Shown: positions 45,490 to 54,718 of the stretch, piece by piece | Layout: every line of letters starts with the position of its first letter | Position numbering within the stretch: position 1 is the stretch's first letter | NCBI RefSeq assembly: GCF_009469595.2 | Contig: NZ_SSXV01000030.1 | Span: forward strand, 1-64,000 | DNA from: Thauera sp. 2A1 | GTDB lineage: Bacteria; Pseudomonadota; Gammaproteobacteria; Burkholderiales; Rhodocyclaceae | Length of the DNA stretch: 64,000 bases | Direction of reading: 5' to 3' | Made by a program: the position numbers and the translations under genes | The notes under the pieces: model-generated | The model's input: the letters and a program-made list of their open reading frames with translations, nothing else | What the model was told of the DNA's origin: nothing | Databases searched by the model: none

Positions 45490-46395
45490 TCAGCCGCTCG
45501 CGCGTGCTTCGAACCACGCGCGGAACAGGCCGCGCATCCAGCTCCAGCGGCTGATCAGCAGGGCGGCGAAAATCAGCGTGCAGCCGACGAGCTGCAGCGC
45601 CGTCATCGTCTCGGCAAACCACCACGCGGCGAGGATCGCCGTCCATACCGGTTCCAGCATCAGGATGATGGCGGCGTGGCTCGGCGTGGTCAGGCTCTGG
45701 CCGTGGAGCTGCAGCAGGAAGCGCAGCGTGGTGGCGATCAGCGCACTGGCGGCGAGCCAGCCCAGCACCGGCCCCGCCACCTGGTCGGGCCAGCGCTCGA
45801 ACCACAGCGCGATCGGCAGCACCAGCAGGCCCACCACCAGCATCTGCAGCGTGCTCAGCACCAGCACCGGCACATTGCGCACGACGTGCGAATTGACGTT
45901 GAACAGCAGCGCGAAGACCACCGCCGCACCAAGGAAGAACCACTGCCCCGGCTCGACCCGGAAACCATGCGCCAGCGACAGGCAGGCGAAGCCCGCCAGC
46001 GCCAGCGGCAGCGCCGCCCAGGTCGTCGCCGGCGGCCGCTCGCCGAAGAAGAGCCGCGCGAACACCGGCACCAGCACGATGCCCAGGCTGGCGATGAAGG
46101 AGCTCTCGCCGATGTGCCGGGTGTGCTGCAGGCCGAGGATCCACAAGGCCATCGCCGCGGCGAACAGCGCGCCGACGAGCAGCCCGCTGCCATAGCCGCG
46201 GCGATCGAGCGCGCGCAGTTGCGCCACCGAGAATGCCGCCAGCACGAGGCCCGCGATCAGGAAGCGCGTGCCGACGAACAGCAGCGGCGGCAGCCCGCCC
46301 AGCGCCTCCTTGGAGAAGATCCACCCCGCGGCGGCGATGAGGGTGGTGAGGACCAGCAGCAGGTCGGCCTTGAGGTGGTGTGCCGGCGCGCTCAC
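45490..46395 (-). CDS. EamA/DMT-family transporter
   Basis: The 301-residue product has ten predicted TM helices in two repeats, with FAALLISRW near the C-terminus and VGTRFLIAGLVL early on, a drug/metabolite transporter of the EamA (RhaT/YdcZ) type. Substrate unknown. It starts at GTG 46395, overlapping the regA stop by 4 bp (GTGA), so it is translationally coupled to regB-regA. A link to redox physiology is only positional. Confidence 0.88.
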   Translation of the reverse strand: MSAPAHHLKADLLLVLTTLIAAAGWIFSKEALGGLPPLLFVGTRFLIAGLVLAAFSVAQLRALDRRGYGSGLLVGALFAAAMALWILGLQHTRHIGESSFIASLGIVLVPVFARLFFGERPPATTWAALPLALAGFACLSLAHGFRVEPGQWFFLGAAVVFALLFNVNSHVVRNVPVLVLSTLQMLVVGLLVLPIALWFERWPDQVAGPVLGWLAASALIATTLRFLLQLHGQSLTTPSHAAIILMLEPVWTAILAAWWFAETMTALQLVGCTLIFAALLISRWSWMRGLFRAWFEARASG

Positions 46396-46943
46396 TGCTC
46401 ACCCTGGCCGGGCGGACGCGCCAGCTTGCGCTGCAGCGTGCGGCGGTGCATCTGCAGCGCGCGCGCGGTGGCGGAGATGTTGCCCTCATGCTCGGCGAGC
46501 ACGCGCTGGATGTGCTCCCACTCGAGCCGGTCGACCGACATCGGCGCCTCCGGTGCACGATCGTCGATGACGACATCCTCGGCCTTGAGCGCCTTGATGA
46601 TGGCGTCGACCTCGGCCGGCTTGGCCAGGTATTGCGTGGCGCCCAGCTTCACCGCATCCACCGCGGTGGCGATGCTGGCGTAGCCGGTCAGCACCAGGAT
46701 GCGCGCGCCGGGGCTGGCCTCGAGCAGGGGGCGGATCAGCTTGAGGCCGGATTCACCGCCGATGTTGAGGTCGAGCACGATGAACTCGGGCGTGTGATCC
46801 TGCGCCAGTTCGACCGCGCCCTCGCTGTCGGTGGCGCCATAGCAGTCGAAGCCGCGCTGGCCCAGGGCGCGCACCAGCACGCGATTGAAGGCGGGGTCGT
46901 CGTCGACCACCAGCAGCGTGGGGGCCTGATCGGGAGAACTCAT
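46392..46943 (-). CDS. regA: RegA/PrrA/ActR-type redox response regulator
   Basis: The 183-residue product has a receiver domain (LLVVDDDPAFNRVL, phospho-Asp in FIVLDLNIGGESG, Lys in YLAKPAEVD) joined to a Fis-like helix-turn-helix (EWEHIQRVLAEHEGNISATA, then RALQMHRRTLQRKL), which is nearly invariant in RegA homologues. It controls photosynthesis, respiration, denitrification or hydrogenase genes in other bacteria. It lies directly downstream of regB, whose stop is adjacent to its ATG. Confidence 0.93.
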   Translation of the reverse strand: MSSPDQAPTLLVVDDDPAFNRVLVRALGQRGFDCYGATDSEGAVELAQDHTPEFIVLDLNIGGESGLKLIRPLLEASPGARILVLTGYASIATAVDAVKLGATQYLAKPAEVDAIIKALKAEDVVIDDRAPEAPMSVDRLEWEHIQRVLAEHEGNISATARALQMHRRTLQRKLARPPGQGEQ

Positions 46944-48248
46944 CTATTGCTTGTCCTGCAGGGCGAGGCTGAAGCGCACAATGGTGCCACCGCCCGGTCG
47001 TGGACGGAACGTCAGCGCGCCGCCATGATGCTCGATCGCCGCATGGGCGAGGAACAGGCCCACGCCCATGCCCGCGGGTCGCTCCTGCAGCGGCCCGCGG
47101 CGCACCACTTCCAGCACCTGCGGCGCGATGCCCGCGCCGCGGTCGGCCACCTCCACCACCAGGCCCTCGGCGGCAAGCATCGCCGTGACTTCCACCGGGG
47201 CATCCTCCCTGCCCGCAGCGATGCATGCGTTGGCCGCGTTGTCGATGAGGTTGTGCAGCGCCTCCCCCAGGCTGGCGTCGGCGACGATGCCGACCGCGCG
47301 CGCATCGGCATCGATCGTCAGCGCGGCGCGCGCGTGCGGACGCAGGCTGCGCCAGCGTTCGACCACGGCATCCAGCCAGTCGCCCGCCGCCACCACGCCG
47401 CCGCCTTCGGCGCGCTGCTGCCCCGCCTCGCGGCTCAACCCGCCAAGGATGGCCTTGCAGTGCTCCACCTGCTCGCGCATCAGCGCCAGATCCTCCCGGC
47501 AGTCGGCGGGCATGTCGGCGCGGCGATCGAGTTCGTCCACCAGGATGCGCAGCGTGCCCAGCGGCGTGCCCAGCCGGTGGGCGGCGCCAGCGGCGAGCTT
47601 GCCCAGGCCGACGACGTAGGCGTCGCGCGCTTGCGCCTCTCGTGCCCGCGCCAGCGCGTGGTCGCGGCGGGCGATCTCCACATTCAGGCGCGACACGAAC
47701 CACACCACGGTAAGCGCCGACACCGCAAAGCCGAGCCACATGCCGGCGAGGTGCCAGCGCATCGCCGCATCGTCGTCGGCCAGGTTCACCGGCAGATGGA
47801 AGCGCCACAACAGCGAATACTCGGCCACCGCCAGTGCGGCGAGCGCCCACGCCAGCCGCGCCGGCAGGATGGCGGCGCCGACCGCGACCAGCGGCAGCAG
47901 TAGCACGGTCGCCGGGTTGGTGACACCGCCGCCGAAATACAGGAAGACGCCCCACGCGCACAGGTCGACCAGCAGTTGCGCGAACGCCCCCCGGCGCCCC
48001 GCCAGCACGCCGGCCAGGAGGCTGCCGGCGACGGCGAGCAGCGCGAGGTTGACCGCCGCCAGCAACAGCACGACGGCGAGCAACGGCTCCACCGCGTGCT
48101 CCGGCGCGAGCAGCGGAAAGGCGATGCCGGCCACGCCGGCCATGGTGGCCACCGACAGCCAGCGCAACTGCGACAGGCGCAGCGGGTCGGCGGCAGCACG
48201 GCGCGGCGGCTGCGTCGTGGACATGGCGCGCGACTCGGGAATTTGCAT
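46944..48248 (-). CDS. regB: RegB/PrrB-type redox sensor histidine kinase
   Basis: The 434-residue product has six TM helices, the quinone-linked FGGGVTNP motif between TM3 and TM4, and the RegB-type H-box AAHRLGTPLGTL. EHCKAILGGLS contains the Cys aligned with the redox-active Cys of RegB. The ATPase boxes are NLIDNAANAC, DRGAGI and GMGVGLFLA. It reads the quinone pool or oxygen. ATG 48248 has a GAGG about 10 bp upstream; ATG 48224 is the alternative. It diverges from nosZ. Confidence 0.93.
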   Translation of the reverse strand: MQIPESRAMSTTQPPRRAAADPLRLSQLRWLSVATMAGVAGIAFPLLAPEHAVEPLLAVVLLLAAVNLALLAVAGSLLAGVLAGRRGAFAQLLVDLCAWGVFLYFGGGVTNPATVLLLPLVAVGAAILPARLAWALAALAVAEYSLLWRFHLPVNLADDDAAMRWHLAGMWLGFAVSALTVVWFVSRLNVEIARRDHALARAREAQARDAYVVGLGKLAAGAAHRLGTPLGTLRILVDELDRRADMPADCREDLALMREQVEHCKAILGGLSREAGQQRAEGGGVVAAGDWLDAVVERWRSLRPHARAALTIDADARAVGIVADASLGEALHNLIDNAANACIAAGREDAPVEVTAMLAAEGLVVEVADRGAGIAPQVLEVVRRGPLQERPAGMGVGLFLAHAAIEHHGGALTFRPRPGGGTIVRFSLALQDKQ

Positions 48249-48333
48249 GTGAGACCTCGGCAGCAGGCGCAGGCCGTGCGGGACCGGCCGCGATGACGGC
48301 CTGGCACGATCCGCGTCCCCGTTTGATTGAGCT

Positions 48334-48375
48334 TTAAGCTAGATCAAAGTTTGCAGGGGGCGCCCCCTCTACAGT
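48334..48375 (+). promoter_or_regulatory. nosZ promoter with FNR/DNR-like box
   Basis: TTAAGCTAGATCAA (48334-48347) keeps a perfect ATCAA half-site and a degenerate left half. A -10 hexamer TACAGT (48370-48375) begins 29.5 bp from the box centre, placing the start near 48382, the class-II FNR geometry. The start is about 125 bp before the nosZ ATG, leaving a long leader. Confidence 0.55.
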
Positions 48376-48506
48376 GCACCTGCGACAAAACGCCACAGGA
48401 CATATTGTCGCAGGCCTCGAGCCTGAACCGCGGCAGCACGTTCTGCGCCGCAGCGGGCCTGAAGACTGCACGAAAACGATCACGCCAGACACGGGAGCGA
48501 CAGATC

Positions 48507-50477
48507 ATGAAAGACGACATCCAGATGAATCAGGTCGATGCGATGCCCGACCCGAGCCGCCGCCGGTTCCTCAATACCGCCGCACTCGCCGGCTTGGCCG
48601 GTGCCGGCCTGTCGGTCGGTCTGTCGGCCTGCAACAAGCAGCAGCCTGCCGCCCCCGCCGCGGCGCCTGGCGCGCCGGCGCCGGCCGCCGCACCGGCCGC
48701 CGCACCGGCCGCAGCCACCAGCGACATGCACATCCACCTGAAGCCGGGCGAGCTCGACACTTACTACGGCGTGTGGTCCGGCGGCCACTCGGGCGAGGCG
48801 CGCGTGTTGGGCATGCCCTCGGGGCGCGAGATCAAGCGTATCCCGGTGTTCAACATCGACTGCATGAGCGGCTGGGGCATCACCAACGAATCGAAGAAAG
48901 TCATCGGCACGCGCCCGGACGGCCAGCTCAAGTACAAGACCGGCGATACGCACCACATCCACGGGTCCTACACCGACGGCGTCTATAACGGCAAGTATTT
49001 CTGGGTCAACGACAAGATCCACGGCCGTATCGCCCGCATCCGCGGCGACGTGTTCGAGTGCGACGCAATCACCGAACTCCCCAACGTCCAAGGCTTCCAC
49101 GGCATCTTCCCGGACAAGCGCGACCCGGTCGATCAGGCGGTCAACCACACCACGCGCGTGTTCTGCGGCAACGAGTTCCACATCCCGCAGCCGAACGACG
49201 GCCACGACGTCGATGATCCGAAGAAGTACTACTGCCTCTTCACCTGCATCGATGCCGAGACGATGGAAGTGCGCTGGCAGTGCAAGATCGACGGCAACAT
49301 GGACCTCGTCGCCACCTCGTACGACGGCCGTTTCGCCGCTGCCAACCAGTACAACACCGAAGGCGGCGCGCATTACGAAGACATGATGTCGGCCGAGATG
49401 GACGCCTGCGTGTTCTTCGACGTCGCCCGCATCGAAAAGGCGGTGAAGGACGGCAAGTCCTTCACCATCGGCGCCTCCAAGGTGCCGGTGGTCGACGGCA
49501 CCAAGGCGGCCAACCCCGATCCGAAGACCGCGCTGACCGCCTACGTGCCGGTGCCGAAGAACCCGCACGGCGTCAATGCCAGCCCGGACGGCAAGTACTT
49601 CATCTGCTCCGGCAAGCTGTCGCCGACCACCACCACCATCGAGCTGGCCAAGGTCGCCGATTTCCTCGACGGCAAGCTGGACGACATCCGCAAGGCGGTG
49701 GTCGCTGAAGTCGAGGTCGGCCTCGGCCCGCTGCACACCACATTCGACGGCCGCGGCAACGCCTTCACCACGCTGTTCCTCGACAGCCAGATCGTGAAGT
49801 GGAACATCGACAAGGCGATCGCGTTCAGCGCCGGCGACAAGAACGCGCAGTACGTGGTCGACCGCCTCGACGTGCATTACCAGCCGGGCCACCTGAGCGC
49901 GACGATGGGCGAAACGAAGGCGGCCGACGGCCAGTTGCTCGCGGTGGGCTGCAAGTTCTCCAAGGACCGCTTCCTGCCGGTCGGTCCGCTGCACCCGGAA
50001 AACGAGCAGCTGATCGACATCCGCGGCGACAAGATGGTGCTGCTGGCCGACCACCCGGTGCATCCCGAGCCGCACGACTTCGTCATGGTCAAGCGCGACC
50101 TGATCAAGACCAAGCAGGTCGGCACGCTCGAAGATCATCCGATGGCGCTGAAGGATCCGAAGGAATCCGGCGTGTTCCGCGAAGGCAAGAAGGTCACGGT
50201 ACGCATCGCCTCGCAGGCGCCGGCGTATTCGCTGCGCGAGTTCGAAGTGAAGGTCGGTGACGAGGTGACGATCTACCTGACCAACCTCGACAAGGTGGAA
50301 GACCTGACCCACGGCTTCGCGATTCCGAAGTACGACATCAACTTCATCTGCAACCCGTATGAGACGAAGTCCGTCACCTTCAAGGCCGACAAGCCGGGCG
50401 TCTTCTGGTGCTATTGCACGCACTTCTGCCACGCGCTGCACCTCGAAATGCGCAGCCGCATGATCGTGCGTGCCTGA
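48507..50477 (+). CDS. nosZ: Nitrous-oxide reductase (clade I), Tat-exported, lipoprotein-like
   Basis: The 656-residue enzyme reduces N2O to N2 in the periplasm. A twin-arginine motif DPSRRRFLN (15-23) is followed by LSAC (39-42), a lipobox-like site, and an Ala/Pro linker to about residue 70. The CuZ site shows DTHHIH (147-152). The CuA site is CTHFCHALHLEM near the C-terminus, with both Cys, the His and Met; a His stands where Pseudomonas NosZ has a Trp backbone ligand. The start ATG 48507 follows GGGAGCGAC. Export by Tat fits clade I, while a Tat signal ending in a lipobox is unusual. nosR follows. Confidence 0.97.
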   Translation: MKDDIQMNQVDAMPDPSRRRFLNTAALAGLAGAGLSVGLSACNKQQPAAPAAAPGAPAPAAAPAAAPAAATSDMHIHLKPGELDTYYGVWSGGHSGEARVLGMPSGREIKRIPVFNIDCMSGWGITNESKKVIGTRPDGQLKYKTGDTHHIHGSYTDGVYNGKYFWVNDKIHGRIARIRGDVFECDAITELPNVQGFHGIFPDKRDPVDQAVNHTTRVFCGNEFHIPQPNDGHDVDDPKKYYCLFTCIDAETMEVRWQCKIDGNMDLVATSYDGRFAAANQYNTEGGAHYEDMMSAEMDACVFFDVARIEKAVKDGKSFTIGASKVPVVDGTKAANPDPKTALTAYVPVPKNPHGVNASPDGKYFICSGKLSPTTTTIELAKVADFLDGKLDDIRKAVVAEVEVGLGPLHTTFDGRGNAFTTLFLDSQIVKWNIDKAIAFSAGDKNAQYVVDRLDVHYQPGHLSATMGETKAADGQLLAVGCKFSKDRFLPVGPLHPENEQLIDIRGDKMVLLADHPVHPEPHDFVMVKRDLIKTKQVGTLEDHPMALKDPKESGVFREGKKVTVRIASQAPAYSLREFEVKVGDEVTIYLTNLDKVEDLTHGFAIPKYDINFICNPYETKSVTFKADKPGVFWCYCTHFCHALHLEMRSRMIVRA

Positions 50478-50493
50478 GCCAGGCAGTGTTGCA

Positions 50494-50557
50494 CGGGGCC
50501 GGCAGCACATCGGCCCCGCCTGAACGGATCGGGGGGCTAGGCCCCCCGATCGCTTTT
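50494..50557 (+). terminator. Double hairpin between nosZ and nosR
   Basis: CGGGGCCG (50494-50501) pairs with CGGCCCCG (50511-50518). GATCGGGGGG (50527-50536) then pairs with CCCCCCGATC (50542-50551), loop CTAGG, followed by GCTTTT. The second is a 10-bp terminator-like stem, so nosZ is probably its own transcript. Confidence 0.7.
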
Positions 50558-50587
50558 GGTGGCCGGAATTCATCGCCCTGCATCGAA

Positions 50588-50629
50588 TTGACGCGGAACA
50601 AATACATCGATGGTCCCGGCGCCTAGACT
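50588..50629 (+). promoter_or_regulatory. nosR promoter with FNR/DNR-like box
   Basis: TTGACGCGGAACAA (50588-50601) matches TTGAT-N4-ATCAA at 8 of 10 positions. TAGACT (50624-50629) is a -10 hexamer at the same 29.5-bp distance from the box centre as in nosZ. The start is near 50636, 22 bp before the nosR ATG. Confidence 0.55.
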
Positions 50630-50657
50630 CCATCACGGTTCTCTAATGGAGTGCGCC

Positions 50658-52832
50658 ATGAAGTCCCTCTCCGCCCTGCGGGGCGCAGCCATGGCGGCGT
50701 TGTTCGCCGTCACCTCTTTGCTGTCCCTCCCAGCAGCAGCCGAGTCCGCCTATGAGGCGCCGCTGCCTGCCGAAATCAACAGCGATCCCGATCTGTGCAA
50801 GCATGTGCCCTGCGCCGAAGTGGTGCCCGGCGCGGACAGCTTCTCGCCGCGCAAGGGCAAGCCCGCCTACGTCGAGGCTTACCGCAGCGAGGGCGGGCAG
50901 AAGACGCTGGTCGGCTATGCCTTCCTGTCCACCGACATCGTCGACATCCCCGCCTACTCGGGCAAGCCGGTGATCACGCTGATCGGCATGGACACCAAGG
51001 GCATCATCACCGGCACCAAGATCCTGCGCCACAGCGAGCCCATCCTGCTGCTGGGCATTCCCGAAAGCGTGCTGACCAAGTTCATCAAGCAATACCTCGG
51101 CAAGTACGTCGGCGACAAGATCGAGATCGGCAAGGCGCGCGAAGGCGAAGCCATGATCGGCCTCGATGCCATCACCGGCGCCACCGTCACCGTGATCGCG
51201 CAGAACCAGGTGATCATGCGGTCAGGCGTCGCGATCGCGCGCCAGGTCGGCATCCTGAAGGTTGAGCCGAAGCCGCAGATCAAGTTCGCGGCGGTCAACG
51301 ACACGCTGAGCTGGGCGCAACTGGTCGACGAAGGTAGCGTGCGCCGCCTCACCGTGCAGCCCGAGCAACTGGGCATGCCGCGCGCGGCCGAACCCTATGT
51401 CGACATGCAGTACGGCTACCTGAACACGCCGTCCGTCGGCCGCAGCATCCTGGGCGACAACGGCTACCAGAGCCTGATGACGCAGCTCAAGCCGGGCGAA
51501 CATGCGATCTTCATCATCTCCAACGGCTCCGACAGCTTCAAGGGTTCCGGCTTCGTGCGCGGCGGCATCTTCGACCGCGTGCAGGTCGGCCAGGACATGG
51601 ACGCGTACACCTTCCGCGACCTCGACTACCTGAACCTGTGGGGCGTGAAGGCGGCCGGCGCACCGGCATACAAGGAATCGGCGATCTTCATCATCCGCGA
51701 TCCCGGTTTCAGCGCCGCCTACCCGTGGAACCTGGTCTTCCTCGCCAACAAGCGCGACCGCGAAACCGGTCACCGCGACTTCGTCAGCTTCAGCGACGAA
51801 TACTGGGTGCCGGCACGCTACATCGAAGGTGGGAGGCCCAAGGTGGTCAAGCCCGACGCGCCGTGGCTCAAGGTGTGGAAGGCGCGCGCGGTCGAGATCG
51901 GCCTGTTCGTCGCGCTGCTGGTTGCAGTCGCCACCGTCTATGCCAATCGCGATGCGCTGACGCGCCGCTCGACACGCAAGAACAAGTGGCCGGTGAATGC
52001 CTTCAAGTACACGTTCTGGATCATCAGCATCGGCTTCGTCGGCTTTGGCATGCTCGCCCAGCCGTCCATCACCCAGGTGCTGACATGGTTCCACTCGCTG
52101 CTGTTCAAGTGGCAGTGGGAGTTGTTCCTGACCGATCCGTTCATCTTCCTGTTCTGGATCTTCATCATCCTCACCACCTTCGTGTGGGGTCGCGGCCTGT
52201 TCTGCGGCTGGATGTGCCCGTTCGGCTCGCTCTCCGAGCTGATCTACAAGGTCGCCGGCGCCATCGGCCTGAAGCGCTTCCAGTTCGCGCTGCCGATGAA
52301 ATGGCACAACCGCCTGAAGTGGATCAAGTACGCGGTGTTCTTCGGCCTGCTCGCGGTGTCGGTGTTCTCGATGGGCCTGGCGGAGATGCTCGCCGAAGTG
52401 GAGCCGTTCAAGACCACCTTCCTCGTCGGCATGTTCAACCGCGCCTGGCCCTACACCCTGTTCGTGGCGGTGCTGCTCGGCCTGTCGATCTTCATCGAGC
52501 GGCCGTTCTGCAAATATCTGTGCCCGCTCGGCGCCTCGCTCGCGATGCCCTCCACGTTCCGGTGGTTCGGTCTCAAGCGCAAGCAGGAGTGCAACACCTG
52601 CAAGGCCTGCGCAGTGGGATGCGGTTCGCTGGCGATCGACGAGCACGGCCGCATCGATCATCGCGAATGCATGCACTGCCTCGACTGCATGGTCCTGTAC
52701 ACCGACGAGCACGCCTGCCCTCCGCTGGCGCAGGAGCGCAAGCGCCGCACCAAGGCTGGTCTGCCGCTGACGCCGATCGGCAAGGACGGCTACTACATCC
52801 CGATCAAACCGGTGCCGGCCGCCAAGGCCTGA
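50658..52832 (+). CDS. nosR: NosR, membrane flavo-iron-sulfur protein for N2O reduction
   Basis: The 724-residue product has a signal peptide and a periplasmic FMN-binding domain with ITGAT (172-176), the site of covalent flavin attachment. TM helices then carry two CxxxCP motifs (CGWMCPFG, CKYLCPLG), and a C-terminal cytoplasmic ferredoxin domain has CNTCKACAVGC and CMHCLDC. It is needed for nosZ expression and NosZ activity, probably by passing electrons. ATG 50658 is chosen over earlier in-frame starts because GGAG lies 7 bp before it. Confidence 0.96.
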   Translation: MKSLSALRGAAMAALFAVTSLLSLPAAAESAYEAPLPAEINSDPDLCKHVPCAEVVPGADSFSPRKGKPAYVEAYRSEGGQKTLVGYAFLSTDIVDIPAYSGKPVITLIGMDTKGIITGTKILRHSEPILLLGIPESVLTKFIKQYLGKYVGDKIEIGKAREGEAMIGLDAITGATVTVIAQNQVIMRSGVAIARQVGILKVEPKPQIKFAAVNDTLSWAQLVDEGSVRRLTVQPEQLGMPRAAEPYVDMQYGYLNTPSVGRSILGDNGYQSLMTQLKPGEHAIFIISNGSDSFKGSGFVRGGIFDRVQVGQDMDAYTFRDLDYLNLWGVKAAGAPAYKESAIFIIRDPGFSAAYPWNLVFLANKRDRETGHRDFVSFSDEYWVPARYIEGGRPKVVKPDAPWLKVWKARAVEIGLFVALLVAVATVYANRDALTRRSTRKNKWPVNAFKYTFWIISIGFVGFGMLAQPSITQVLTWFHSLLFKWQWELFLTDPFIFLFWIFIILTTFVWGRGLFCGWMCPFGSLSELIYKVAGAIGLKRFQFALPMKWHNRLKWIKYAVFFGLLAVSVFSMGLAEMLAEVEPFKTTFLVGMFNRAWPYTLFVAVLLGLSIFIERPFCKYLCPLGASLAMPSTFRWFGLKRKQECNTCKACAVGCGSLAIDEHGRIDHRECMHCLDCMVLYTDEHACPPLAQERKRRTKAGLPLTPIGKDGYYIPIKPVPAAKA

Positions 52833-52860
52833 GCGCCGTCACATCGACGAGGAGCGCATC

Positions 52861-53289
52861 ATGATCGATCCCCGCAGCATGACCGAACCGGTGACACCGC
52901 CCTATGTCGGCGGTGGCGCCCTGGCGCACATCGGCGCCGAAATCTGGGACCACCTGTGGCCCTGGAGCCGCAGCGGCTTCCAGCGCCAGCGCGCGATCCA
53001 GGCTGCGGGCCTGGCGCTCGCGCTCGCCGCCACCCTGGTCTGGGTGCTGGCGGCGCTGGGCAACAATCTCACGCCCGGCGCAATCATCGGCTGGTGGTTC
53101 GGCTGGAGCGTGTTCGAAGTGGTGGTACGCCTCGGCTCCAAGCCCTATGTGAAGGAGGGCCCGTGGTGGGGCCAGCGCTACCGCAAGGCGAGCGTGATGG
53201 ACATGATCTGCTACGTCGGCTTCAAGAACCTGCTGATCGGTGCGACGCTGTTCATCGGCTTGAAGAGCCTCGGTCTGCTGGTGATCTGA
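52861..53289 (+). CDS. Small membrane protein between nosR and nosD, function unknown
   Basis: The 142-residue product has GAGGAG before ATG 52861 and about three TM helices (AIQAAGLALALAATLVWVLA, IIGWWFGWSVFEVVVRL and LLIGATLFIGLKSLGLLVI), with an N-terminal Pro/Gly segment and a conserved-looking VKEGPWWGQRYRKAS loop. I do not recognise the family. It lies 28 bp after nosR and before a terminator, so it forms a nosR operon. A role in NosR assembly or electron delivery is inference from position only. Confidence 0.8.
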   Translation: MIDPRSMTEPVTPPYVGGGALAHIGAEIWDHLWPWSRSGFQRQRAIQAAGLALALAATLVWVLAALGNNLTPGAIIGWWFGWSVFEVVVRLGSKPYVKEGPWWGQRYRKASVMDMICYVGFKNLLIGATLFIGLKSLGLLVI

Positions 53290-53306
53290 AGCCGTCGCCC
53301 GCCCAG

Positions 53307-53337
53307 AAGCCGCCCGCTCGCGGGCGGCTTTGCTTTT
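53307..53337 (+). terminator. Terminator after the nosR operon
   Basis: AAGCCGCCCG (53307-53316), loop CTCG, CGGGCGGCTT (53321-53330), then TGCTTTTC. A 10-bp stem with a T-rich tail. Confidence 0.88.
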
Positions 53338-53360
53338 CTGCGCCGGGCCCGGCGGGGCGC

Positions 53361-53402
53361 TTTACCTGGATCAAGGCAGGATGCGACATTACGCCGCACA
53401 CT
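53361..53402 (+). promoter_or_regulatory. Possible nosD promoter with FNR/DNR-like half-site
   Basis: TTTACCTGGATCAA (53361-53374) has a perfect ATCAA half-site. CACACT (53397-53402) lies at the same 29.5-bp distance from the centre as the -10 hexamers of nosZ and nosR but is a poor -10. It precedes the nosD ATG by about 30 bp. Confidence 0.35.
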
Positions 53403-53431
53403 TCATTTCACGCTCTCATCCGGTCTCCCCG

Positions 53432-54718
53432 ATGCCCTCCCGCTTCCACGTTTCGCGCTTTCTTGCGGTGACCGCCCTGCTGGTCGCGCTGGCTGCACCG
53501 GCCGCCGCAGCGAGCTGGCGCGTGGCACCGGGCGAGTCGGTGCAGGCCGCGATCGATCGCGCGGCACCTGGCGACGTCGTCGAGGTCGCCCACGGTCGCT
53601 ATTCGGGCCCCCTGCATATCGCAAAGGCGTTGACGCTGCGCGGCATCGAGCGACCGACGATAGACGGCGAGCTGAAGGAAAACACCATCAGCGTGAAGGC
53701 CGAGAACGTGACGATCGAAGGCCTGATCATCGCCAACTCCGGCGGCGACACGCTGCAGCAGCACGCCGGCGTTTACATCTACCCCGGCTCGCACCGTGCG
53801 GTGGTGCGCAACTGCGACTTCTCCTACACCCTGTTCGGGCTGTGGATCGAGGGCGCCAACGACGTGCTGGTGGAAAACAACCTCATCACCGGCAAGCGCG
53901 ATTTCGATTCGCCCAAGCGCGGCAACGGCATCCAGCTGTACAACACGCGCCGCGCCCGCATCATCGGCAACAACGTCAGCTTCGTGCGCGACGCGATCTA
54001 TGTGGACGTTTCCCACGACGCCCTTTTCCGCGGCAACAAGCTGCACCACAGCCGCTATGGCACGCACTACATGACCTCCTACCGCAACGTGTGGGAGGAC
54101 AACGAGACCTGGTACAACCGCGGCGGCCTGGCGCTGATGGAAGTACGCGACCAGGTGGTGCGCAACAACCGCGCCTGGGGCAATTCCGACCACGGCATCA
54201 TGTTGCGCTCGATCCAGGATGCCGTGATCGAGAACAACGTCGTCGCCGGCAACCAGCGCGGTTTCTTCATCTACGACGCCGAATACAACGTGATCCGCGG
54301 CAACTCGGTCATCGACAACCACGTCGGCATCCACCTTTGGGCGGGCTCCAAGAACAACCAGGTCGAAGGCAACGACTTCATCGCCAACCGCGAGCAGATC
54401 CGCTACGTCGCCGCACGCGACATGATCTGGGGCGAGAAGGAAGGCAACTACTGGAGCAACTACCTCGGCTGGGACCGCAACGGCGACGGCATCGGCGACG
54501 TGCAGTACGAGGCCAACGACATGGTGGACCGCCTGTCCTGGCGCCACCCGATGATGAAGCTGCTGCTGGCGAGCCCGGCGGTGCAGACGCTGCGGCTGGT
54601 GGGCCAGCAGTTCCCCCTGCTGCGCGCGCCCAGCATCGTCGACCCGAAGCCGCACATGCAGCCCTTCCACCCCGACTGGAGTCAATGGCGTGGCAGATAT
54701 TTCCCTCGCTCCGAATGA
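53432..54718 (+). CDS. nosD: NosD, periplasmic copper-site maturation protein
   Basis: The 428-residue product starts at ATG 53432 (MPSRFHVSRFLAVTALLVAL) with a Sec signal ending APAAAA. The body is a right-handed beta-helix of the NosD/CASH type, with repeated NNxxxxNxxGI turns (GLWIEGANDVLVENNLITG, YDAEYNVIRGNSVIDNHVGI). With the NosFY transporter it is required for CuZ assembly in NosZ. An upstream ATG at 53381 is possible but would bury the signal. It overlaps nosF by 29 bp. Confidence 0.95.
   Translation: MPSRFHVSRFLAVTALLVALAAPAAAASWRVAPGESVQAAIDRAAPGDVVEVAHGRYSGPLHIAKALTLRGIERPTIDGELKENTISVKAENVTIEGLIIANSGGDTLQQHAGVYIYPGSHRAVVRNCDFSYTLFGLWIEGANDVLVENNLITGKRDFDSPKRGNGIQLYNTRRARIIGNNVSFVRDAIYVDVSHDALFRGNKLHHSRYGTHYMTSYRNVWEDNETWYNRGGLALMEVRDQVVRNNRAWGNSDHGIMLRSIQDAVIENNVVAGNQRGFFIYDAEYNVIRGNSVIDNHVGIHLWAGSKNNQVEGNDFIANREQIRYVAARDMIWGEKEGNYWSNYLGWDRNGDGIGDVQYEANDMVDRLSWRHPMMKLLLASPAVQTLRLVGQQFPLLRAPSIVDPKPHMQPFHPDWSQWRGRYFPRSE

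Noticed and set aside
50527..50551. Long palindrome as an attachment or regulator site
   Set aside because: It directly follows nosZ, is G/C-rich with a T4 run after the stem, and is better read as a terminator.
48480..50636. 718-codon frame antisense to nosZ
   Set aside because: nosZ is unmistakable on the + strand; this frame has no motif or start signal.
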